Shown one piece after another: positions 58,117-64,000 of a stretch of 64,000 bases of DNA. The stretch is from Arthrobacter globiformis (GTDB lineage: Bacteria > Actinomycetota > Actinomycetes > Actinomycetales > Micrococcaceae): NCBI RefSeq assembly GCF_030818015.1, contig NZ_JAUSZX010000001.1, positions 4,836,001-4,900,000 on the forward strand, read 5' to 3'. A model generated the notes under the pieces. That model saw nothing but the letters and a program-made list of their open reading frames with translations. It made no database searches and was not told the DNA's origin. How positions within the stretch are numbered: position 1 is the first letter of the stretch; the number at the start of each line of letters is the position of its first letter. A program made the translations under genes and the position numbers.

Positions 58117-58445
58117 CCTTTTACGGATCTGACGTCGCTGGATCTGGCTGTTTCTTACTTCCAATGGCGGGCTGTGAACGTGCGTTGAGCTGCACGTCTC
58201 TTCGTTTCGGGCGTCCTTGAGAACGGGACTGCGGCACGGTTTAGTGGGTGGACAGGCAGGGTTTACCCAGGGTTTACACGGATAGTGTTGTTAGGCTCCG
58301 TGTGCACTGGGCAGACTCTAATAACACCGATGAACCGATCAAACCACTGTCGGTTCACCACCCACCCGAGGACAGACGCAGCGATGCGTTCGGGGCCGCT
58401 GCCGCGAAGACGCTGCGCGCAGCCTCCCTGACCGGAAGGACCGCC
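58117..58445. other. Intergenic stretch with 11-bp-spaced direct repeats
   Basis: No gene is supported here. CAGGGTTTAC occurs twice with an 11-bp period (58257-58266 and 58268-58277), followed by TAGTGT (58283-58288), a possible -10. An 11-bp period is typical of PhoP-type response-regulator sites. An imperfect inverted repeat around GGTTCA lies near 58331-58362. It is probably the promoter region of the DUF1508 gene. Confidence 0.45.
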
Positions 58446-58820
58446 ATGGCCGGAGTATTTGAAGTTTTTCTTGATGCAGAGTCCCAGTTCCGGTTCCGGC
58501 TGAAGGCCCCCGATGGCACCGTGCTGGCGATTTCCACACCGTTCGAGGACAAGCGCGCGGCCGCGGCCGGGATCGCCGACGTACGCGAATGCGCCGGGAC
58601 GGGGCTCATCACGGATCTCTCCCCGGCGGCACCCCAGGTCACGGCCAACGCCGCAAAGCAAGGACGTGCTGTGCCGCAGGTGCCTGCCCAGGCGCCCCTG
58701 TCGGCACGGGCCGACCACCGCAGGCAGGGATTCGGCACCAAGCGCGTACCGTCGGATGCCACCGGAACGCCGCTGCGCAGGCCGGCGGCAGCGCCGGCCC
58801 GGTGGACCGGGGCGGCCTAG
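58446..58820 (+). CDS. DUF1508 (YegP-like) protein
   Basis: A 124-residue protein. The first 60 residues form one YegP/DUF1508 unit (FEVFLDAESQFRFRLKAPDG, then FEDKRAAAAGIADVREC). The rest is Ala/Pro/Arg-rich and disordered. The ATG at 58446 is preceded by GGAAGGACCGCC, a good ribosome site; the longer upstream frame is discarded. The function of the family is unknown. Confidence 0.82.
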   Translation: MAGVFEVFLDAESQFRFRLKAPDGTVLAISTPFEDKRAAAAGIADVRECAGTGLITDLSPAAPQVTANAAKQGRAVPQVPAQAPLSARADHRRQGFGTKRVPSDATGTPLRRPAAAPARWTGAA

Positions 58821-58874
58821 CCGCCGACAGGGACTGGGCATTGCACGGCGTAACAGGCGGCCCGACGGTTTTAC

Positions 58875-58893
58875 TTAGGTAAGGCTTAACTAA
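58875..58893. promoter_or_regulatory. IdeR/DtxR-type iron box overlapping the promoter
   Basis: TTAGGTAAGGCTTAACTAA matches the 19-bp IdeR/DtxR consensus at 16 of 19 positions. It ends at a TAATAT -10-like element (58891-58896), only 9 bp before the GTG of the next gene, so iron-loaded repressor would block transcription. Confidence 0.82.
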
Positions 58894-58905
58894 TATCATC
58901 TTGCG

Positions 58906-61449
58906 GTGACCACGCAGCTTGATTTCGCGCGGGTGCCCTTCGCCGCCGATCTCGCGGGCCACGGGGACAGGCCCGCCATTCTCACCGACAATTTCACTCT
59001 CACCTACCGGGAACTGGCCGACAGGGTTGATGCCCTCGCACTCCGGCTGGGCACCCAGCGGCGCCTGGTGGCACTGGCTGCGGCGAACGACGTCGACTCC
59101 CTGGTGGCCTACCTCGCTGCCCTGGTTGCCGGCCACCCGCTGATCCTGCTTCCGGAGGACAAGCCGGCGGCGCTCGAGTCCCTGGTGGCCGCGTACGACC
59201 CCGACGTCGTGTTGCGTTCCGCCAACGGACAGACGCTGCTCGAGGAACGCAGGGCGGGCACCCGGCACGAACTCCATCCGGACCTCGCGCTTCTGCTCAG
59301 CACCTCCGGTTCCACGGGCTCGCCGAAGCTGGTGCGCCTGTCCGCCACCAATCTGCAGGCCAATGCGGAGTCGATTGCCGAGTACCTGAAGATCGGCCCG
59401 GCAGACCGCGCCGCAACCACCCTGCCGATGTCCTACTGCTACGGGCTGTCCGTGATCAACAGCCACCTGCTCCGGGGTGCGGGCCTGGTGCTCACCGACC
59501 TGTCCGTTGTTGATCCGTGCTTCTGGGAGCTTTTCCGCACCAGCGGGGCAACGTCGTTCGCCGCGGTGCCCTACACCTTCGAACTGCTCGAACGCGTGGG
59601 CTTTGCCGGGATGGACCTCCCTGGCCTGCGGTATGTCACCCAGGCCGGAGGCCGGCTCGCCCCCGAACGCGTACAGGGCTACGCCGAACTCGGCCGCCGG
59701 AAGGGCTGGGAACTGTTCGTCATGTACGGCCAGACGGAGGCCACCGCCCGGATGGCCTACCTTCCGCCCGGGCTGGCCGCCGAACACCCCGGCGCCATTG
59801 GCATCCCGGTGCCGGGCGGCGCCTTCCGCATCGAGCACGTGCCCGGCCTCGAGCACGGCGAACTCGTCTACACCGGGCCCAATGTCATGCTCGGCTACGC
59901 GGAGACACCGGAGGATCTCGGCGCCGGCCGCACGGTCCACGAACTCCGCACCGGGGATCTGGCCAGGAAGCACCCGGCCGGCGTCTACGAAGTGGTGGGG
60001 CGGCGCAGCCGGTTCGTCAAGATCGTTGGCCTCCGGGTTGACCTCGGCCAGGTGGAGCGCATCCTGGCCGACCTCGGCGTTGAAGCGGCGAGCGCTGGCA
60101 CGGACCAGGGCCTCGTCGTCGCGGTCGAGGGCAGCCACGACACGCAGCTGCTGGCCAAGGTCCTCGCGCAGGGCATCGGGCTGCCCCGTGCGGCCCTGGA
60201 GCTGCACGTCGTCGAGCATCTCCCCCGCCTGGCCACCGGCAAAGTGGACTACCCGGCGGTCCTTGCACTGTCACAAACTGCCATGCCACAACCGGAGCCG
60301 GCCGGCTCCGGACCGGACGACGTGCGCCGGATCTTCCGCGAGACCCTGGAGCGCACGGACATCGGCGACGGCGACACGTTCGTCTCGCTCGGCGGCGACT
60401 CGCTGTCCTACGTGGCCACGTCCGTCCGCCTGGAGCAGCTGCTGGGGCACCTCCCGCCGGATTGGCACGTGACGCCGGTCCGCGACCTGGAGCAGCACCC
60501 GGGGAAAAAGCCTGCCGGGAGGATGCGTCGGTTCTTTGCCCCGCTCGAAACCAGCATCGTGCTCAGGGCCGTGGCCATCGTGCTCATCGTCGGCACCCAC
60601 GTGGGGCTGATGAAATGGCCGGGAATGGCCCACGTGCTCATGGCGGTGGCCGGCTACAACTTCGCCCGGTTCCAGCTCAGCGGGGAACGCCTTCCGCGGT
60701 TCAGGCGCCAAGTCACCAGCCTGGCACGGGTGGCGGTGCCCAGCATGGCCTTCATCGGAGTGGCCTACCTGATCACCGACCGGTACACCGTCGCCAATGT
60801 CCTGCTCCTCAACTCCGTGATCGGCCCCGAAGCCGTGACCACGCAGTGGCATTTCTGGTTCATCGAGGTGCTGGTCTACATCCTCCTGGGCATGACGGCG
60901 CTGCTGGCCATCCCCTGGGCGGACCGGGCGGAGCGGCGGTTCCCGCTGCTCTTTCCGCTTGCCCTCACTGGCCTCGCGCTGCTCTCGCGTTATGACATCG
61001 TTGATCCCGGCATCCCCCACCCGTCGCCAACCCTGTGGCTGTTTGTCCTGGGGTGGTGCGTTGCTCGGACCCGGACATGGATCCAGCGGTGTGCGGTGTC
61101 AGTCCTCGCGATCCTCACGGTCCCCGGATACTTCTTCGGGGACACACACCGTGAGCTGACACTTGTTGCGGGGATCCTGCTGCTCACCTGGCTGCCCACC
61201 GTCCCCGTGCCCAGGGGCCTGCAGCGGCTGGCGGTCCTCCTGGCCAGCGCCTCCCTCTACGCGTACCTCGTGCACTGGCTGGTCTACCCCCTGCTGGATG
61301 CGGTCAGCCCGGCGCTTGCCGTGGCAGCGTCCCTGGCGGCCGGGGTGGCCTACTGGGCGCTGTGCACGCGTGTCATGGGCGCCTTTGGCCGGGGTGGCTG
61401 GAAGCCACTCCGGGACAGGCTCAAGCGGCCGAAGGCTCAAACCGCCTGA
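58906..61449 (+). CDS. Adenylation-carrier-membrane acyltransferase protein, iron-regulated
   Basis: An 847-residue NRPS-like protein. Residues about 1-455 are an acyl/aminoacyl-adenylating domain (STSGSTGSPKL near 130, YGQTEATARM near 281, then GDLARKHPAG). Residues about 465-540 are a phosphopantetheine carrier domain with Ser499 in GGDSLSY. Residues about 548-830 hold around ten membrane segments of the acyltransferase-3 (OafA-like) type, with the conserved His in VGTHVGL. There is no condensation or thioesterase domain. It could activate a small acid, load it on its own carrier and transfer it to a sugar or siderophore-type acceptor at the membrane. An iron box lies at its promoter, and the leader is very short. 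Confidence 0.88.
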   Translation: MTTQLDFARVPFAADLAGHGDRPAILTDNFTLTYRELADRVDALALRLGTQRRLVALAAANDVDSLVAYLAALVAGHPLILLPEDKPAALESLVAAYDPDVVLRSANGQTLLEERRAGTRHELHPDLALLLSTSGSTGSPKLVRLSATNLQANAESIAEYLKIGPADRAATTLPMSYCYGLSVINSHLLRGAGLVLTDLSVVDPCFWELFRTSGATSFAAVPYTFELLERVGFAGMDLPGLRYVTQAGGRLAPERVQGYAELGRRKGWELFVMYGQTEATARMAYLPPGLAAEHPGAIGIPVPGGAFRIEHVPGLEHGELVYTGPNVMLGYAETPEDLGAGRTVHELRTGDLARKHPAGVYEVVGRRSRFVKIVGLRVDLGQVERILADLGVEAASAGTDQGLVVAVEGSHDTQLLAKVLAQGIGLPRAALELHVVEHLPRLATGKVDYPAVLALSQTAMPQPEPAGSGPDDVRRIFRETLERTDIGDGDTFVSLGGDSLSYVATSVRLEQLLGHLPPDWHVTPVRDLEQHPGKKPAGRMRRFFAPLETSIVLRAVAIVLIVGTHVGLMKWPGMAHVLMAVAGYNFARFQLSGERLPRFRRQVTSLARVAVPSMAFIGVAYLITDRYTVANVLLLNSVIGPEAVTTQWHFWFIEVLVYILLGMTALLAIPWADRAERRFPLLFPLALTGLALLSRYDIVDPGIPHPSPTLWLFVLGWCVARTRTWIQRCAVSVLAILTVPGYFFGDTHRELTLVAGILLLTWLPTVPVPRGLQRLAVLLASASLYAYLVHWLVYPLLDAVSPALAVAASLAAGVAYWALCTRVMGAFGRGGWKPLRDRLKRPKAQTA

Positions 61450-62090
61450 AGCTCGCGGGATGCCACGGCGGAGATGAGCATGGAGCCGGCCGCCGTGACG
61501 GGGTCAATGACAGGTATCCCGAGCCTGCGCCGGAGGACGTCCGTCATGCCGATGCTCGTCAGGCCTGTGCTGGCCTCCAGGATGACGTCCGCTCCGGCGT
61601 CCACCAGCATGTGGGCAGCTGCGAGCGCGTCGAAGATGCCCGTCGGAAGCAGGAAAGCGTCGGGCGTCTCCACGCTCTCGGGGCCGTCGATCAGGAGCAC
61701 GCGGTCACCCAAGGCATCGGAAATGGGACCCGGCACTGAGTGCTTCAGGCCCAGCACGCCCACCCGGCCGCCGAAGGCGAGGGCTGCCGCTGCGGCTGCG
61801 GAGCCGGCGCCGATCACGGGGATGTCCAGCAGGGCGCGCGCCTCCGGCAAACCGGGATCGGCGGCGCAGCTGATGACCAGGGCGTCGACGTCCGGCGCCA
61901 TGTCCAGCGCGAGTTCCACCACCTTCGGTACGGCACGCTGCAGCGAGTCAGCGTCATAAACTCCCGAAGGCTGGTCCGGAATGCACCGCGTTGTGACATC
62001 GAACCCGAAGGTCTCGCGCAGCAGCCTTCCGTGAGAGTTGAGCAGACGCCGGTCTGTGGTGGTCATAGCCCTGATGATTCCTACGCGCAT
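61437..62090 (-). CDS. Asp/Glu/hydantoin racemase-superfamily protein
   Basis: A 217-residue protein starting MRVGIIRAM. The first racemase Cys is present in VISCAADPGL. The second is not: the matching segment reads EASTGLTSIG, with Ser/Thr instead of Cys. A two-base racemase is therefore doubtful; a one-base enzyme such as a decarboxylase or maleate-isomerase-like activity, or a changed substrate, is possible. It ends 13 bp inside the convergent acyltransferase gene. A hairpin repeat lies upstream. Confidence 0.82.
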   Translation of the reverse strand: MRVGIIRAMTTTDRRLLNSHGRLLRETFGFDVTTRCIPDQPSGVYDADSLQRAVPKVVELALDMAPDVDALVISCAADPGLPEARALLDIPVIGAGSAAAAAALAFGGRVGVLGLKHSVPGPISDALGDRVLLIDGPESVETPDAFLLPTGIFDALAAAHMLVDAGADVILEASTGLTSIGMTDVLRRRLGIPVIDPVTAAGSMLISAVASRELQAV

Positions 62091-62193
62091 GGTCCGTTCC
62101 TTCCCCCGGGCGGTACTTGTGGTTCCACACTAGCCAGCAGACATTTCAGGCGGTTTACCGGAAAATGACCATCGGAAACATCCCCGCACCACC

Positions 62194-62258
62194 AGCGCGA
62201 ACGGACAGATAAGGCCCTAAAAAAGCTCGGGAAAGGGCCCCAAGTGTCCGTTCGCGCT
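62194..62258. repeat. Hairpin repeat, copy 1
   Basis: AGCGCGAACGGACA (62194-62207) is the exact reverse complement of 62245-62258, with inner GGCCCT/AGGGCC pairing. The 65-bp element lies in the 198-bp gap between the racemase-like and YbdK-type genes. A second copy is at 63571-63636. Confidence 0.8.
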
Positions 62259-62288
62259 CCCGGTTCGCGGCTGGAGGGAGTGCGCGGG

Positions 62289-63524
62289 TCAGAGCTGCCG
62301 GACGCGCAGCAGTTCCGGAGCGCGGTCAGCGTCGGGGTCCGCGTCTCCCACCGTTCCCTTCAGCGTGGCCCGTACGGCGTGCGCGACGACGGCACCCAGC
62401 CCGCCGTCGTCGGGCTCTGCTTTGTCCATCACCACCTGCCGGACGTTGCGCTGCTCAGCCGCGCCGGTGCCGCGCGCGAAGATGTCCTCGATGCCCTGCC
62501 GGGCAAGGTCCAGCTCGCCATTCTCGGCCAGGACCGGCTCCAGGAAATCGACCAGCGAGCGCACCACGTCCCCGGCGGGCGCCGGCCGGAAGCTGCCGAA
62601 GTCCAACAGTTCACCGCGCAGGCCAAAGTTGCTGGCCTGCCATGCGGCCATCCGGAGCAGCACCGTCGGCACGGGCGCCGGCTCCACACCCTCGCGCCAT
62701 TCCCGGCACGCCGACTCCACGAGCGCACGGACCAGGACGGCAATCAGCGCGGCATCCTCGGCACGGAGGCAGACGTCCGCCACCCGCACCTCCACGGTGG
62801 GATGATTCCGGGAGAGGCGCGCGTCGAAGTAGATCATGCCCTCGTCCAGCACCACGCCGCTGTCCAGCAGCCGGGTCACCACCCGGCGGTAGGAGGACAG
62901 GCTGCCGTAAATGGCGGACGGGCCCGACGACGGCCAGCGGTTCCACGCCTGCGTCCGGTAGCTCTCGAATCCGGTTTCCACGCCGTTCCAGAACGGTGAG
63001 TTGGCGCTGAGCGCGATCAGGACGGCCAGCTTGTCCCGGATCCTGTCGAGCACGGCCACGCCTTCGTCCGGGGATTCGATGTAGGTGTGGACGTGGAAGC
63101 CGCAGGTGAGCTGTTCCTGGGCGGTCAGGCCGAACCGTTCCAGCATTTTGGCGTAGCGCGGATCCGGCGTGGTGTGGCTGGAGAGGGCCAGCGGTGAGGT
63201 GGCCAAGGCGGCAATCCGCGCACCGTGGCCCTGTGCGGCTTCGTCCGCAAGTGCCCTGCCGGCACGGATCTGGCGCAGCAGTTCCCTATGGTCCAGGCAC
63301 GGACGCGTCTGGGTCTCGATCTGTTCAAGCTTGAGTTCGGCGCTCAAGCCCATTTCGTCGTCGTCGCACTTGGTTTCGGCCACCTTCTTCACCAGCCGGG
63401 GCTTGCCCGGGGCGTCGTCGGCGGCGAGTTTGCGGCCCGCCAACATGGCATCGGCGAGCGCCAGCGGTTCCCCGCTGTCCGGATCAACGATCAGGAGCTC
63501 TTCCTCCACGCCAAAAGTCCGCAT
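62289..63524 (-). CDS. YbdK-type carboxylate-amine ligase (glutamate-cysteine ligase 2 family)
   Basis: A 411-residue ligase of the GCS2 family: [18 protein letters not shown] at the start, a [14 protein letters not shown] metal/ATP segment near 140 and [14 protein letters not shown] near 178. E. coli YbdK has weak glutamate-cysteine ligase activity. Actinobacteria such as these make mycothiol rather than glutathione, so the natural substrate is uncertain. The gene stands alone between two copies of the hairpin repeat. Confidence 0.88.
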   Translation of the reverse strand: MRTFGVEEELLIVDPDSGEPLALADAMLAGRKLAADDAPGKPRLVKKVAETKCDDDEMGLSAELKLEQIETQTRPCLDHRELLRQIRAGRALADEAAQGHGARIAALATSPLALSSHTTPDPRYAKMLERFGLTAQEQLTCGFHVHTYIESPDEGVAVLDRIRDKLAVLIALSANSPFWNGVETGFESYRTQAWNRWPSSGPSAIYGSLSSYRRVVTRLLDSGVVLDEGMIYFDARLSRNHPTVEVRVADVCLRAEDAALIAVLVRALVESACREWREGVEPAPVPTVLLRMAAWQASNFGLRGELLDFGSFRPAPAGDVVRSLVDFLEPVLAENGELDLARQGIEDIFARGTGAAEQRNVRQVVMDKAEPDDGGLGAVVAHAVRATLKGTVGDADPDADRAPELLRVRQL

Positions 63525-63570
63525 GCCTACATTGTGCGCCAGACCAACGAAAACGTCCCCGACATGACGA

Positions 63571-63636
63571 AGCGCGAACGGACACTTGTGGCCCTTAACC
63601 GGCAGGTCAAAGGGGGCTTAAGTGTCCGTTCGCGCT
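63571..63636. repeat. Hairpin repeat, copy 2
   Basis: AGCGCGAACGGACACTT (63571-63587) is the exact reverse complement of 63620-63636. Inside, GGCCCTTAA faces a partly complementary AAGGGGGCTTAA stretch. It lies 10 bp after the leftward murA stop, so this copy could also terminate murA transcripts. Confidence 0.82.
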
Positions 63637-63646
63637 CGAAGTGGGG

Positions 63647-64000
63647 TCAGTCCTGGAAGTACTCGATTTTGGCGCCGATGGTATTGAGCCGCTCGGCGAG
63701 GTCCTCGTAACCGCGCTCAATGACGTAGATGTTGCGCAGCTCGGACACTCCGCGGGCCGCCAGCATGGCCAGCAGCAGGCAGGCAGCCGGACGCAGCGCG
63801 GGCGGGCAGCCCACCTCCGCGGCGCGCCACCGGGTGGGGCCGTTGACATAGATCCGGTGCGGGTCCAGCAGCTGCACCCGGGCGCCCAGCTTGTTCAGCT
63901 CCGTCAGGTAGATGGCGCGGTTCTCGTAGACCCAGTCGTGGATCATGGTCTGGCCCTCGGCGTTGCCGGCGATCACCGCGAAGAACGGCAGGTTGTCGAT
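63647..64000 (-). CDS. murA: UDP-N-acetylglucosamine 1-carboxyvinyltransferase, 5' part outside the window
   Basis: The minus frame is open from the right edge to a stop at 63647; about 117 C-terminal residues are visible. They match the end of MurA (EPSP-synthase fold): AEGQTMIHDWVYENRAIYL, LNKLGARVQLLDP, then VIERGYEDLAERLNTIGAKIEYF. MurA makes the first committed step of peptidoglycan synthesis. The usual DLRA segment reads CPPALRPAACLLLAML. An in-frame ATG seen inside the window is internal. A paralogue elsewhere in the genome cannot be excluded. Confidence 0.88.
   Translation of the reverse strand: MDNLPFFAVIAGNAEGQTMIHDWVYENRAIYLTELNKLGARVQLLDPHRIYVNGPTRWRAAEVGCPPALRPAACLLLAMLAARGVSELRNIYVIERGYEDLAERLNTIGAKIEYFQD

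Noticed and set aside
58639..60219. 526-codon minus frame opposite the adenylation domain
   Set aside because: No motif, and antisense to conserved AMP-binding motifs. It also runs through the iron box and the DUF1508 gene.

Overview
ORGANISM. The window is GC-rich (roughly two thirds G+C), with dense coding, many GTG/TTG starts, four-base ATGA/GTGA stop-start overlaps, a DUF222/13E12-type HNH protein, an HspR-controlled dnaK operon with HAIR operators, an IdeR/DtxR-type iron box and a SAM-IV riboswitch. Together these point to a chromosome segment of a soil actinobacterium, most likely the Micrococcaceae (Arthrobacter/Pseudarthrobacter group). I see no rRNA or tRNA gene, CRISPR array, insertion sequence, integrase or phage module. 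LAYOUT. 1-4.6 kb: the 3' part of a DMP19-like gene, a SWIM/SNF2 helicase and a small membrane protein. 4.9-7.3 kb: a SulP anion transporter fused to a beta carbonic anhydrase. 7.6-14.9 kb: a six-gene leftward operon and a divergent FadR-type regulator. Its enzyme set fits D-apionate catabolism: ACS-type MFS importer, ApnO oxidoisomerase, OiaC-like decarboxylase, L-erythrulose kinase and two tetrulose-phosphate isomerases, giving D-erythrose 4-phosphate. 15.0-17.3 kb: an orphan group with a region-4-only sigma-like protein, a 37-residue Cys-containing peptide gene, a GNAT-AAA+ fusion and a cupin. 17.4-24.2 kb: pheA, benE, a DUF2231-Rieske protein, a SnoaL-like protein, a YCII/DGPF protein plus ECF42-type sigma factor behind an ECF42-type promoter, a cysteine hydrolase and a short adenylate kinase. 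24.2-30.3 kb: a CitA/CitB-type two-component system divergent from tctCBA and a universal stress protein. 30.4-36.0 kb: a hypothetical gene, a 2-hydroxyacid dehydrogenase, DUF222-HNH and a rifampin-phosphotransferase-like protein. 36.2-40.5 kb: dnaK-grpE-dnaJ-hspR with two HAIR operators and large hairpins inside the operon. 40.6-45.3 kb: an acidic repeat protein, a TetR regulator with two palindromic operators, a Rossmann-fold dehydrogenase, an MMPL pseudogene, a methyltransferase and a LysE exporter. 45.4-51.8 kb: a low-molecular-weight phosphatase, a P-loop kinase-PabB fusion, cardiolipin synthase, a PabC-like enzyme and a degenerate EAL protein. 51.9-58.1 kb: two divergent operons. Leftward lie a flavin monooxygenase, a HAL-like protein without an intact MIO motif and a cysteine-synthase-like enzyme. 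Rightward, behind the SAM-IV riboswitch, lie DUF1737, rhodanese and metZ. 58.4-64.0 kb: DUF1508, an iron-box-controlled adenylation-carrier-acyltransferase protein, an Asp/Glu racemase-like protein, a YbdK-type ligase between two copies of a hairpin repeat, and the 3' part of murA. HOW IT WORKS TOGETHER. The most coherent module is the apionate operon, where importer, regulator and every step to central metabolism sit together. The least explained are the 37-aa peptide/GNAT-AAA+/cupin group, the iron-regulated NRPS-like protein, the MIO-altered lyase operon and the kinase-PabB fusion. All functions are inferred from motifs and context; no search was run.
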